The notes beneath the pieces are model-generated. The model made no database searches, had not been told where the DNA came from, and saw only the letters and a program-made list of their open reading frames with translations. The translations under genes and the position numbers were made by a program. From Dama dama (lineage: Eukaryota; Chordata; Mammalia; Artiodactyla; Cervidae): a stretch of DNA of 64,000 nucleotides. Below are positions 11,021 to 23,187 of this stretch, one piece after another (the stretch's first letter is position 1; the number at the start of each line of letters is the position of its first letter). The stretch lies in the NCBI RefSeq assembly GCF_033118175.1, contig NC_083688.1, forward strand, positions 4,554,501-4,618,500, given 5' to 3'.

Positions 11021-12115
11021 GTTGTTGCTCAGTCGCTCAGTTGTGTCCAACTCCTTGCGACCCCGTGGACTGCAGCACGCCAGGCTTCCCTGTCCTTCAC
11101 CATCTCCCAGAGCTTACTCAAACTCATCTCCATTGAGTCAGAGATGCCATCCAACCATCTTGTCCACTGTAGCCTCCTTCTCCACTGGCCTTTAATCTTT
11201 CCCAGCATCAGGGTCTTTTCCACTGAGTCAGCTCTTCGCATCAGGAGGTCAAAGTATTGCAGTTTCAGCTTCAGCATCAGTCCTTCCAATGAATATTCAG
11301 GGTTGATTTCCTTTAGGATGGACTGATTTGATGTCACTGCAGTCTAAGGGTCTCTCAAGAGTCTTCTCCAACACCACAGTTCAAAACCGTTAATTCTGTG
11401 GCTCTCAGCGTTCTTTTATGGTCCAACTCTCACATCCATATATGACTACTGGAAAAACCATAGCTTTGACTAGATGGACCTTTGTTGGCAAAGTAATGTA
11501 TCTGCTTCTTAATACGCTGTCTAGGTTTGTCATAGCTTTCCTTTCAAGGAGCAAGTGTCTTTTAGTTTCATGGCTGCAGTCACCATCTGCAGTGAGTCTG
11601 GAGCTCAAGAAAATAAAATCAGTCCCTGTTTCCATTGTTTCCCCATCTATTTGCCATGAAGTGATGGGACCAGATGCCATGATCTTCGCTTTTTCAATGT
11701 TGAATTTTAAGCCAGGTTTTTCACTCTCCTCTCTCACCTTCATCAAGAGGCTCTCTATTCTTCTACGATTTCTGCCATGAGGGTGGTGTCATGTGCATAT
11801 CTGAGGGTATTGATATTTCTCCTGGCAATCTTGATTCCAGCTTGTGTTTCATCCAGTCTGGCATTTTGCATGATGTACTCTGCATATAAGTTAAATAAGC
11901 AGGGTACACCACGCAGCCTTGACGTACTCCTTTCTGGATCTGGAACCAGTCTGTTGTTCCATGTCCAGTTCTAACTGTTGCTTCTTGACCTGCACACAGG
12001 TTTCACAGGAGGCAGGTAAGGTGGTCTGCTATTCCCATCTCTTTAAGAATTTTCCACAGGTTGTTGTGATCCACACAGTCAAAGGCTTTAGTGTAGTCAA
12101 TGAAGCAGAAATAGA
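11021..12115 (-). mobile_element. BovB LINE (RTE), 5'-truncated; left arm of an inverted pair
   Basis: The 3' end lies at the left (GTTGTTGCTCAGTCGCTCAG), and the copy extends upstream into the reverse-transcriptase domain, breaking near the codons for the FIDY motif at 12095-12110. In translation the catalytic YADD box reads YAHD, and the frame carries stops, so the copy is dead. It shares private variants with the plus-strand copy at 13393-14640, for example the segment matching TTAAGAAGCAGATACATTAC. RTE elements encode an endonuclease and a reverse transcriptase; only RT and the 3' tail remain here. Confidence 0.95.
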
Positions 12116-12785
12116 AAGTATTAATAAACTCTAACAAAAAGTTTATTTCCCCTTTAAAATAATTATCTCATTAAAATAACAAAAGCAAAGAAATGACAGC
12201 TTTAGTTGCTGAGATGGTACAATTTGGGTTTCTAAACTTCATGACCTCAGAATTCATGTACACTTCAAAGTTAGTGAGGAATCTTAAGAGCTTTTGCTTA
12301 AATGGATTATATGTAAGTACATTTATCGCATCAGAAAACAAAACTGAGGAAATTTTGCATCTCTACTATTTTAAGGTAATAAACTAATTATATGTAAACA
12401 CAATCAAAAATTTTAACTTTAAAAATAGTCATATAATTTTTTCTTGGAGAAGAGTGACACTGTTTCACATTTTTGGAAATCACTTTAATGTCTAGTTTAA
12501 TAGAAGATCAACTAGTATCTTAATATGTGATTCTGCATCAATCTGTTGCAACATGTTATTCTGAAGTCTGTGAAGAGGCCTCACAGACACAGGTGTGTGG
12601 CTGGAAAAGGGAAGGAGCGCGTGAACAGTCCTTCCTGATCACTGTGCTTTTTCTTTTTTATTATTACACCAAAACTTGATTACTGGTAGTTTTTAAAGAC
12701 TATATGCAATTGGAAATCTAAAAACCACATTAATTAATTTTTCATACACAGATGCAATAAAATTAATTCAGATTACTTTTCAAGA
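12116..12785. other. Spacer with no recognised feature
   Basis: AT-rich sequence forming part of the loop between the inverted BovB copies. No open frame of note and no named repeat. Confidence 0.5.
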
Positions 12786-12920
12786 TTTTTTAAAATATTT
12801 ATTTATTTGGTGGGCTTAGTTGCCCCCCAGCATTGTGAGATCTTAGTCCCCCAACCAGAAATCGCATCCCCTGCACTGCATGGCAGATTTTTAACCACTG
12901 GACCAGCAAGGAAGTCCCCA
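12786..12920 (-). mobile_element. CHR-type tRNA-Glu SINE
   Basis: The A/T-rich tail TTTTAAAATATTTATTTATT comes first on the plus strand. The minus-strand body follows (CCTTGCTGGTCCAGTGG head at the right, with GGGGGACTAAGATCTC inside). Confidence 0.83.
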
Positions 12921-13392
12921 GATTGCTTTTTAAGTGGATCTTTCACCTATCAGTCGTTTGTAATATCATGCATTGATCATCTGGAAATACTGTCATGTTA
13001 AGTTGTGCAGATGTTCTAGATACAGACACATGTCATTGTACAACATTAAAAGTCAAATCTGCTCAAAAAATAAATAAAATAAAATCTGTTAATACCATCA
13101 TTGATCTCATCAGAAAAGTCTATTAACTGGGAAGCTGTCAAAACTCATGGTGACAGATACAAATCCAATATTTTTTAACCTAAAACCTCTAATTTTATCA
13201 CTGGTAACAGTTTTCTTCAAAGAGGAAGGCACAATGGTTTATTTTTGAAACTATATCTCCTAAATATGCATATTTGAATAACCAGAGTTTATCATTCTTT
13301 CAAGTAAAAATGGTTATAGGAAAAAAAAGTGGTTAGCTTTGCCTGCAACTCACTCACATAAGTGGTTTTCATTAGAACCATTATTGAACAAC
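12921..13392. other. No recognised feature
   Basis: AT-rich DNA, the second half of the loop between the BovB inverted copies. Nothing else visible. Confidence 0.5.
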
Positions 13393-14640
13393 TATGCAAC
13401 AAAAACTACCACACAATTGCACTCACTTCACAGGCTCGCAAAGTAATGCTCAAAAGCTTCAACAGTACATGAACCAAGAACTTCCAGATGTTCAAGCTGG
13501 ATTTAGAAAAGGCAGAGGAACCAGAGATCAAATTACCAACATTTGTTGGATCACAGAGAAAGTAAGGGAATTCCAGGAAAACATTTACTTCTGCTTCATT
13601 GACTACACTAAAGACTTTGACTATGGATAACAAAAAACTGTGGAAAATTCTTAAAGAGATGGGAATACCAGACCACCTGACCTGCCTCCTGTGAAACCTG
13701 TATGCAAGTCAAGAAGCAACAGTTAGAACTGAACATGGAACAATGGGCTGGTTCCAAACTGGGAAAGGAGAACGTCAAGGCTGTGTATTGTCACCCTGCT
13801 TATTTAACTTATATGCAGAGTACATCATGCAAAATGCTGGGGTTAGATGAAGCACAAGCTGGAATCAAGAGAAACAACAATAACCTCAGATATGCAGATG
13901 GCACCAAGAGCCTCCTGTTGAAACTGAAAGAGGAGAGTGAAAAAGCTGATTTAAAACTCAACATTCAAAAAACGAAGATCATGGCATCTGGTCCCATCAC
14001 TTTATGGCAAACAGATGGGAAAACAATGGAAACAGGGACTGATTTTATTTTCTTGGGCTCCAGACTCACTGCAGATGGTGACTGCAGCCATGAAACTAAA
14101 AGACACTTGCTCCTTGAAAGGAAAGCTATGACAAACCTAGACAGCATGTTAAGAAGCAGATACATTACTTTCCCAATAAAGGTCTGTCTAGTCAAAGCTA
14201 TGGTTTTTCCAGTAGTCATATATGGATGTGAGAGTTGGACTATAAAGAGAGCTGAGCGCTGAGGAATTGATGCTTTTGAACTGTGGTGTTGGAGAAGACT
14301 CTTGAGAGTCCCTTGGACTGCAAGGAGATCCAACCAGTCCCTCCTAAAGGAGATCAGTCCTGGGTGTTCATTGGAAAGACTGATGCTGAAGCTCCCAATA
14401 CTTTGGCCACCTGATGCAAAGAGCCGACTCATTGGAAAAGACCCTGATGCTGGGAAAGATTGAAGCAGGAGGAGAAGGGGACAACAGAGGACAAGATGGT
14501 TGGATGGCATCACTGACTCAACGGACCTGAGTTTGAGCAAGCTTTGGAAGATGGTAAAGGACAGGGAGGCCTGGTGTGCAGCAGTCCATGGGTTCTAGAA
14601 GAGTTGGACATGACTGAGAAAGTAAACAACCAATACAACA
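13393..14640 (+). mobile_element. BovB LINE, 5'-truncated; right arm of an inverted pair
   Basis: The longest BovB piece in the window. It begins in the RT domain (ACCACACAATTGCACTCA), encodes a recognisable DVQAGFRKGRGTRDQI motif, then FIDYTKDFD. The longest open stretch, 13702-14262 (186 codons), covers the second half of RT. The catalytic YADD reads YADG and several frameshifts and stops are present, for example just after 13626. The 3' end at about 14640 is the degraded ACTGA(AC)n-type tail. Confidence 0.95.
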
Positions 14641-14879
14641 AGAGTGTTCTGTGCGTACCTGCATTCCATTACAGAGCATTTAAAAACGTACACTTGAGGG
14701 TAAAGATCTAATAAATCCTTTTTTTTTTTTACTGTTTCATCAAAGACATTAAATGACAATCAAAGTTTTGTTTTGTCTTCTGAGAATCTGTACTGGTGGA
14801 AGAAAACACTCCTTACTAGTTAATTTGGTTCCATCATGTTGGTTCATGCTAAGGCACAAGCAGTTTGACAGACACCACT
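14641..14879. other. Short gap between BovB copies
   Basis: AT-rich sequence with a T run at about 14720-14731. No other feature seen. Confidence 0.5.
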
Positions 14880-15064
14880 GATTGGGGGCGGGAGGAGACG
14901 GGCACAACAGAGGAGAGATGGCTGGATGGCATTACCCACTCGATGGACACGAGTTTGGGTAAACTCTGGGAGTTGGAGATGGACAGGGAGGCCTGGCGTG
15001 CCGCGATTCATGCGGTTGCAAAGAGTCGGACACGACTGAGCGACTGAACTGAACTGAACTGATT
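14880..15064 (+). mobile_element. BovB 3' end, severely 5'-truncated, young
   Basis: Contains only the last ~180 bases of BovB: GGGGGCGGGAGGAGACGGGC, CGATGGACACGAGTTTGGGT, GTCGGACACGACTGAGCGAC and a clean (ACTGA)n tail. Retention of many CpG dinucleotides suggests a more recent insertion than the other BovB pieces here. Confidence 0.92.
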
Positions 15065-15984
15065 TGGCGCCATCAGTGAATATGTCAATAAAATGAAACA
15101 GTCAAAAAATACCTTAGAACAATTATTAAAATAGGTCTGATTTCTGCCTTTAAATAGTACTGCCTCTAAATCATACTCTCTCACACAGGGCCCCCTAAAG
15201 GCAAGAACAGAATTTCAACACTGCTGACATCCAGAATATTTCCTAGAGTAAATCTAGGTAAGCAAGCCAGAAGCACAGAGCTCCAAGTACAAAAGGACAC
15301 CCTACAAATGTAGTTATGCTAAATTAATGCAAAAATGGTCATCAAATGACATAATGAAAAAACTCCAAAGGGCTTTTCACTCACAAGGACAGAGAACTCA
15401 TTGACATTCTTTTAGAAAAAGAACAAACTGATATGTATGCTGGAGTAAATATCCTGTTAGCCCATATTTAGTAAAATCCTAAAGTAAATGTAGCAGTGGC
15501 AGCTTTGTCTACCGTGTCCCCACTGCTTCAATCCATGGTCAAGTCGTTCTCCTTCTCAACCTCATCCTTAGCATCTTACACTCTAGGCGCTTCCAAAATG
15601 ACCTTCTCTCATCAGCGCTGGTTTAACCACTAGAGAAGCAAAGATTCTGTGTTCCTCCTTTCTCCCAACCCTCTTTTTCTTTTCTCTAGTTTCAGGTTTA
15701 GGTAGCGAAGCATCCAGCTTATGAGATATCTGTCTGAAACGGGTACAGCAAATAAGTCACTGGCAACAAGTCAGTCCAAGAGCTCTGAATTGAATCAAAT
15801 GCATCCCACACAAGCCCTTTAATAGATAAACTAGAACCAGTAATTCCAGCCAATACCTAGGTTTTGAAGAACCTGAACATACCTCGACCCAAAGCTCAGA
15901 ATTTTAACTTAAATAGACCAAATTCAGGCTGTCAAAGAGGTTTAGTACACAACTCTAGAAACACTGATCTCAGGAGGCAGTTTA
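15065..15984. other. No recognised feature
   Basis: Unique AT-rich sequence. The part at 15520-15700 is pyrimidine-rich and slightly GC-richer, but shows no frame or signal I can defend. Confidence 0.5.
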
Positions 15985-16215
15985 CTCACACCAGTGATCT
16001 CAAATATAAATCTGATTTCAGCATTCCAGTTCTTCCACTTACTACCCATATGACTTCTTGATGAATTACATTTAACATCTCTAAGCACAGGATTTCCATC
16101 TGGAAAATGAGGGCAATAATAGTCCTTACTTCACAGAGTTGATACATAGTCTATTTAGGGTGTTTAACCCAGTGCTTAATATACAGTAGGTACACAATAA
16201 ATCACTGCTAACATC
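15985..16215 (+). mobile_element. MIR SINE
   Basis: Clear MIR order: TTCCACTTACTACCCATATG, GGATTTCCATCTGGAAAATG, GGCAATAATAGTCCTTACTT, CAGTGCTTAATATACAGTAG and ACACAATAAATCACTG. Confidence 0.78.
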
Positions 16216-18275
16216 AAGACCTCTAAGAGCAATTATTCTTTCTAGTATGAAGATCAAAATGAAATACCAATAGCAGCTGAACCAATGACAAACTAGCAGA
16301 AATTTCCCTAGGATTTCAAGCACATATTTATATAGCAGCTTATATATCATAATTATGACTATATTTTCACCAAGTTTAATATAATATCCCCTTCTTAAGA
16401 TGTGACAATCTAGCTCTGGCATCTAAAAATTTGTGTATCTACTTATTTAATATTGGGCTTATCACACAGAATTTAAATTGGTCACAAACCCTTCCCAGCA
16501 GTGACTGTGTTGTGTCAAGGGTAACACGTTAACAGTAACCAGCCTAGGGGAGAAAGTGGTGACATAAGTAAGTGACAAATTATAAACGTTCACAAGGCAC
16601 GGATTAAGACTTCTAGGGTTCAATAAAATCCTCTAAAATCTCAAGAATACAACTACAACAAAGCTGTTGTGTACTACTGTCTACTGTGTAACTACTGTTA
16701 TTCTCTCTAATCTTCTATATGCTTAAAATATTTCATTAAAAGATGAATCACGTGTACAAAGCAAATGCTCTCGAGTAAATTAAAACAGAATTAAAAATAA
16801 AACTGTAAAATATAGTCCAGGTCTATCTGACAGAGTTTACATATCCAAATATGACATGTTTTAAAAAATAACTTTTGCTTTTCATACTGACAGTTTACTT
16901 GCATATAAGCAAAATGTAGGACAAAAGCAACACTATTAACTTTTGCCTATTAACTGAGGCAAAAGGCATTCTTTAAATAATCCACATAAGTGTCTAAATT
17001 CTCCACTTCGTATTATCCAATAAACCACAAAAACACTGAATAATTTAAAAACCATCTGACACAGGAGAAGATTCTTATCTGTACTTCATGAATGAATATT
17101 AAGCACCAACAGTAAGTTAGATGGAATATAACCATACAAAAAGGAAATAAAGTTCATTTTTACTTTACTTTTTAAATGACAGAAAATAATTTCAATGAGA
17201 TCAAGTCTCACACTACAGCACTTAAGCTATTACAGGGCACTCTATCAAAAAACCACAAGCGGAAATTAAGCTCTGCTTTTCTTTGCATCTTTCATTAAAA
17301 GAAATTGGACTTTTCTCTTGCAACTATTTATTTGTTAAGTAAGGAGGTAAAATTCCAAAAATGACACAGTTGCTGTTGCAAAGTATGAACAATGAGACTG
17401 GAGGTGGTGACAGAGAAAGGGCTACTGCAAGTCCTAACAAAGGCCCAGCTCACCGGCCATGGCTAAACCCGGAGTATGAAAGCATTCTTTGTCTTTCTGG
17501 TCAATGCAAGGCCATTGAATGGCCCAGTATATAGTAAAGGGGGGAAAAAAAGGCAGAAGAGGGAGGATGGGGAGTTCTGCCACTTCAGGGGATATCTCCT
17601 CAGCTGCCTGGCTACAGGGAGGATCAAGAGTGCAAGGACACAGAAAAGCTTTCCAAGCATGTACCCAGCCTCTCGTCTATTAACATAAGCCAGAGAAGAG
17701 GACTCATGTGCCCTGCCTCCATTACAAATCATCTTACCATTAAGCAAAATTTCTAATACACACTGACCCTTTCAATTCAGTTCATTCAGAAAACTGTAGG
17801 GGAGATATAGTCATTTGGCTTCCAATTTAGATTCCAGTCGTCATAACCATCTTGCTTCAAGAGACATTAGAAAAGTTTAAATTAAGAAAGACCTTTCATT
17901 TTTTTGTTATTCAGATGTTTTTCAAATGCCAAGTAATCATAAGAGGTTCCCTAATGAAGACAGCACTTCAGTGTTTTAACACAAGTTCACAATAGAGATG
18001 TCACATTTCAGTATACTATACCTCCTTTGAAAATAGCAAGCCCTCAGGGTGTGGATCAAAACTATTTTCCTCAGTGCCATAATTTAATCAATTGAAGGAA
18101 AGATAGTGAAAGAAGCTGTCATAGCTTAATTAAATTTGATTGCTAAACCACTGTATAATCCATGAACCTAAACTTGGCATAAGACACCATTTCCTTTAAG
18201 GTTCTAAATAAAGAAAAGGCTCATTCTCTAGAATTAAGTATAAAGATTAAAAACAAATGTTAATTTGCTTAAAAA
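16216..18275. other. Largely unique sequence
   Basis: The segment 16690-16745 resembles an old L1 3' end (ATATGCTTAAAATATTTCAT). The stretch 17380-17740 is somewhat GC-richer and purine-rich (GGGGGGAAAAAAAGG near 17540) and has short open frames on both strands without recognisable domains. I see no gene here. Confidence 0.4.
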
Positions 18276-18276
18276 T

Positions 18277-18293
18277 CACACACACACACACAC
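18277..18293. repeat. Short (CA)n microsatellite
   Basis: An uninterrupted CA run followed at 18311-18319 by another short ACACACACA. Confidence 0.85.
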
Positions 18294-18929
18294 ATACATA
18301 AGCCCCATATACACACACAAAAGGTTAATATGTCTTCATTACTGGAAATTTTCATTCAAAACCCCAGTCTATGACTAAAATTTTATATATGCATATGGCT
18401 GACTTTATGCAACACTACATTAGAATTCATTCATGAGACAAATCAGATTACAAATGCACTTAAACAATTAAAGTTTATTCTGAGGTTATGCAGATTTTGC
18501 TTAACTAGAAATTTTGACTGTAATATACTTTAAAAATTATGGAATTCTATCTTTTGAGTTGAAAAAGATATGAAATTACAAAATCAAATCTCATCCAAAT
18601 AAGTCCTGGGAGGTAATCTTATAAAAATGAACGTCTAACTAAACAAAGAGAAAAACACTCAAGAATTAAGCAATGTGCTGAAGGGTACACAATTAAGTTT
18701 CCTTATAATGAAAGTAGAAAATAAAAAAGCGAAATCAGTGTACAGTTTACAACTTCATTGTTACTGAGTTATGATCTGCAAATGAATAAATCTTCTACTG
18801 TCCCAAAGGACCTCTAAACAGTTTTCTGGAAGTCACACTGACTTCTGAAATAAAACAGTATTTCAGTGAAAATAAACGGACATTATAAAAACAGAAAACA
18901 CCAGATAAATTTGACATGTAAAGGAAGAA
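18294..18929. other. No recognised feature
   Basis: AT-rich DNA with no frame, repeat family or regulatory motif I can support. Confidence 0.5.
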
Positions 18930-19920
18930 ATTTGCCAAAACTCTTTACCATCTTAACTGTCTCCTGAGAAACCTGTATGCAGGCCAAGAAGTAACGAAGT
19001 GAACATGAGACAACTGACTGACTGAAAACTGGGAAAGCAGTATGACAAGGCTGTATATTGTTACCCTGATGGTTTAATTTATATGCAGAGTACCTCACGC
19101 AAAATGCCAGGCTGGATAAATCACAAGATGGAATCAAGAGTGTCAGGAGAAATATCAACCACCTCAGATATGCAAACGGTATCGCTCTAACGGCAGAGAG
19201 TGAGGAGGAACTAGAGTGCCTCTGGACGGAGGTGGAAGGGGCGAAGGAAACAGCTGGCTTAAAACTCACCATTCAGAAGACTAAGATCATGGCGTCAGGT
19301 CCCATCACTTCACAGGAAGGAGAGGAAAAGTGACAGATTTTCTTTTCTTGGGCTCTAAAATCACTGCGGATGGTGACTGCAGCCATGAAATTAAATGATG
19401 CTTACTCCTTGGAAGGAAAGCTATGACAAACCTAGACAGCATATTAAAAAGCAGAAGCATCACTTTGCCAACAAAAGTCCAGATAGTCAAAAACTACTGG
19501 TTTTTCCAGTAGTCATGTATGGATGTGAGAGGTGGACCATAAAGTAGGCTGAGTGCCAAAGAGTTGATGCTTTTGAACTGCGGTGCTGGAGAAGACTCTT
19601 GAGAGTCCCTGGGACTGCAAGATTAGACCAGCCGACTCTAAAGGAAACCAAGCACTGGCCATTCACTGGAAGGGCTGGTGCTGAAGCTCCAATGCTGTGG
19701 CCACTGACGCGAACAGCCAAGTCATGGGAAAGACCCTGATGCTGGGAGGGATGCAAGGCGACAGGAGAGCGCAGCAACAAACGATGAGACGGTTAGATAA
19801 CATCACCGACTCAATGGACAGGAATTTGAACAAACTCCAGAAGATAGTGAAGGACAGGGGAACCTGGCATGCTGCAGTCCATGGAGTCACAGAGTCGAAC
19901 ACAACTTAGCAACTGAACAA
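18930..19920 (+). mobile_element. BovB LINE, 5'-truncated, heavily diverged
   Basis: Starts in RT (CTCCTGAGAAACCTGTATGC) and runs to the 3' end (CAGAGTCGAACACAACTTAG). The YADD box reads YANG (GCAAACGG), and multiple small deletions are visible, for example within the TSWQ-coding region near 19318. It is one of the more diverged BovB pieces here. Confidence 0.93.
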
Positions 19921-19983
19921 CAACAATGAAGGAAGAAATAAATGTCATGTACTTTGAAAACAGGACAAAAACTTTAAAACAGT

Positions 19984-20091
19984 GATCATGTGATCTTAAA
20001 ACTAGACATAGTTAATAGCACATTCATATATAGATCTGTATATAGATCATACATAGATCTTAAAACTGACTAGTTTTAAGACCATGTGATC
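19984..20091. repeat. Imperfect inverted repeat, AT-rich
   Basis: The left arm at 19984-20005 (GATCATGTGATCTTAAAACT plus AG) pairs with the right arm at 20070-20091 (CTAGTTTTAAGACCATGTGA plus TC) at 19 of 22 positions. The loop contains repeated ATAGATCT/ATAGATCA units and a second copy of GATCTTAAAACT at about 20057. Confidence 0.7.
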
Positions 20092-20331
20092 TTTATTTTT
20101 TAAAATGTCAAATGGTAAAAAGGACACAAAGCAGACAGTACTAGCACAGAAGGACGTGAGGTGGAAAAGTACCTTCCATCATCCTATCTTTTTCTCCTAA
20201 AGGTAACAACTGTCAAGCTTCTTATGCATCTTTCCAGAAATTTTCTAAACAAATACACAATCATTTTTAACTCCTAAAAATCACTTCTAAAATTAATCAC
20301 TGTGATTGTGCTAAAATTACCTAAAATGTCA

Positions 20332-20447
20332 GCAATTCCCTTGCAGTCCAGTGGTTAGGACTCAGTGCTTTCACTGGACCTGGGCTGGATCCTGATTGGG
20401 AAATTAAGATCCTGCAAGCCACGAGACCAGCCAAGAAGTTTTTTTTA
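20332..20447 (+). mobile_element. CHR-type tRNA-Glu SINE
   Basis: GCAATTCCCTTGCAGTCCAG, GGGCTGGATCCTGATTGGGA and AATTAAGATCCTGCAAGCCA, with a missing piece of the B-box region. Confidence 0.83.
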
Positions 20448-21568
20448 ATTATATGAAATGTCAGATTGCTATAGGCGTAAGAAAGAAGAACAAAATGTCT
20501 AAATATTGGTCATTTACATTATGAAAACATACTGATGAAGACTGCTAGAAAAAGTTATAAAACAGACAAAACAAATGTATGAAGTGTTAACAGAATGATT
20601 TGATCTAATATTCTGTTAAAGACCATTTTTATCATTTAATTTCACACAATGGAGTCAATGAAAGTATGAATGATCACGTGTACCAGCTGAGCATTCACGT
20701 TTCCATTTGGCCTTCTGAAACGACGTCGGCCTCCACCCACTGGGGGGGGAGCCTCCAGCTGCTCTCGCAGTGGGCCCCACTACTGTACACGTGTGCGCCG
20801 TAGTCATGCTGCTGCTTTCCAGCCCTCACGCTGTCACTGGGAAGTGCAGTCATGAGACACAAAGGTTTTGATGAAAACAGTCTGTGAGTTACAGGTTCCT
20901 TTCCTCATTGCTCACATAACAAATTATCTGATACTGATGCAGTTAACACTGACCATGCTTGAAGCTGCCGTCTTTATAGTTCTGACTCACAAATATGTAA
21001 CTTAAACCCAGATTGTTCTAAGTGATAAAACATCGCACTGCCTGCGAATCATGTCCTCCTGAAAGGCCCCACACGCAAACACGGCCACTTCCTATCACAA
21101 CTCTACCCTCCACTCTGAAAGCCCTTCACTCCTGTTGCTCAGTGTCAACGCCACTGACATCTGTCCAGAAGCCCCACGAAGCGGCAGCTAGCAACTTTAA
21201 CTTCTCCTTCAGCCTACTTGTCATCTGTGTTTCACAACCAGACAGAAAATGAGAAGGCCCACTATGCCTAAAACACAACATTTAACTATGATTCTTGAGT
21301 TGCTGTCGATTTTGTCAATAAAACCACTGCTTCAAAATACACTAAGACAAGTGGCCACTGATTCTTTTATGAATGTCATATTACAAATGTATTACCAAAA
21401 CTTTGTAAGACAAAATCTTTAAACTACCCAGAATTCTATCTTCCTACATCACTCCAACACTTCTTTTTCTTCCAGTCCTTTCTCCTACATATGCATTTTC
21501 TTAAAAAGTTAATACAGTGTACCTACAATGAGTACCTTTTACTCATTAAATCACGTATTTTATTAGTA
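20448..21568. other. Unique sequence with a CpG-retaining segment
   Basis: Between about 20695 and 21260 the sequence is GC-richer than its surroundings and keeps several CpGs (AACGACGTCGG near 20720, ACACGTGTGCGCCG near 20790). A plus-strand AATAAA lies at 21317-21322. A 76-codon frame at 21022-21252 has no recognised domain. The segment could be an old untranslated exon or just a unique GC-richer patch. Confidence 0.35.
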
Positions 21569-21885
21569 CAATCGTCCCTAAGTACCTATGATGAATTGGT
21601 TCCAGGATCCCCTACAGACACCAGAATCCATACATGCTCAAGTCTTTTATATAAAATGGTGTAGTATCTGCATCCTCCAATATACTTTAAATCATCCACA
21701 GGCCGTTTATAATACCTAATACAATGGAATTGCTAGTAAAGAGCAGTAAAATGTAAATAGCTGCCAGAGTGGGGCAAATTCAAGTGTTGCTTTTGGAACT
21801 TCTTGGAATTTTTTTCCTGAATATTTTCCATCTGTGGTTGGTTCAATCAGTAGACATGGAAGCCACAGAATCAGAGGATCAACTG
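21569..21885. mobile_element. TcMar-Tigger non-autonomous element
   Basis: Flanked by TA on both sides (21567-21568 and 21886-21887). The left end CAATCGTCCCTAAGTACCTA and the right end GATCAACTG are the decayed inverted termini. The interior has GGTTCCAGGATCCC, AAGTCTTTTATATAAAATGG and the TATACTTTAAATCATC block typical of Tigger-derived MER elements. Confidence 0.82.
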
Positions 21886-21887
21886 TA

Positions 21888-22655
21888 TCCATTACTACAT
21901 TTCAAAAATAACTTCATTATAAAATACATGTTTTTTTGACATTTTTTAAATATAAGACTATAAAATAGAAATTAAAAATCACTCAATCACAAGCTAATGA
22001 CAATCACCATTAACAACTCAGTATACTTCCTTCCAGTTCTAAAAATTAACTGATTCTAATTCTGTATTGCTGATGAAACTGACAGAATATGGAATTTCCC
22101 TAGTAACGACCTGAACTAACTTTGGCCCTAGTCAGGTTATTAGTCCAAAATATCATGCTGATTTTGAAGTCTGTGCTCATCATTTGTGCATCTTCAAGAC
22201 TGCAATCCCTAGCATGCAGCAGTCCTGGAATAACTTCCTAAAGGCAAAGAACACCACTAAAAGCCTACTGAATTAAAAGAAAATTAGTTTTACCAAACAA
22301 GAAAAATAACTCTATTCATCCTTTCATACAAATGAAATACAAGTCTTGGCAAAGACTGGAACGCCTTCTTTAAAAAAAAAAACACAAAAATCATGCCAAG
22401 TTATTCTGTTTCTCAAGGGACTATGTGTAGGTAGAAGACAAAATGAAACTTGGAAAAACTGATGAGATTTTAAAACACAATTCTTAGAGTCAAAATATCA
22501 AGAGATATTCCTCTTTATTACTGCTTCCTTCTTGTTGGTGTGTACACTACTTGTGACTCTAATGTAAAATGAAAACCGTTACCCCTTGCACAAATCTTGA
22601 CCTGATCGTTTAAGTCTGCTATGAAGCCCAGAACTCCATAGCAGATTTAAATACT
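21888..22655. other. No recognised gene
   Basis: AT-rich sequence. The 21960-22040 part resembles old LINE 3' sequence (ACTTCCTTCCAGTTCTAAAA), but too weakly to assign. The A run at 22371-22381 is not attached to a recognisable element. Confidence 0.4.
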
Positions 22656-22998
22656 AAGGACTCTTGAGAGTCCCTTGGACAGCAAGGAAATGAAACCAGT
22701 CAATCCTAAAGGAAATCAACCCTGAATATCCACTGGAAGGACTGCTGCTGAAGCTGAAGCTCCAATACTTCTACTACGTGATATGAAGAACTGACTCACA
22801 GGAAAAGACCCTGATGCTGGGAAAGATTGGAGGCAGGAGAAGGGGACAACAGAGGATGAGATGGTTGGATGGCACCACGGACTAACTGGACATGAGTTTG
22901 AGCAAACTCCAGAAGATGGTGAAGGACAGGGAAGCCTAGTTTGCTGCAGTCCATGGGGTCACAAAGAGTGGGACACGACTGAGCAACTCAACAACAAT
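22656..22998 (+). mobile_element. BovB 3' end, 5'-truncated
   Basis: Covers GGACTCTTGAGAGTCCCTTG through AAAGACCCTGATGCTGGGAA to GGACACGACTGAGCAACTCA and an (AAC)n-like tail. It encodes only the end of ORF2. Confidence 0.93.
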
Positions 22999-23187
22999 GG
23001 AGCCCAGGAAAAAGCCACCACAGGCTACCCACAATTCACTGCCAAAGTGGCTCCAGACCATCTACAAGCTGCCCATCCCACCACATGTTCTCAACTGTCC
23101 TAGTTCTGTGACCAGGACACCGCCTCCTCCCACCTCCACTTTGGCCCTATACCTTCGATCCTCTTTGCTAATCCCCTTTTACTGACA
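22999..23187. other. Unassigned C-rich stretch
   Basis: Pyrimidine-rich sequence (CGCCTCCTCCCACCTCCAC near 23120). It may be L2-derived, but the match is too weak to claim. Confidence 0.35.

Noticed and set aside
13702..14262. 186-codon plus frame and an overlapping 191-codon minus frame (13965-14540)
   Set aside because: The plus frame is a piece of decayed BovB reverse transcriptase with a mutated YADD box; the minus frame is its antisense.
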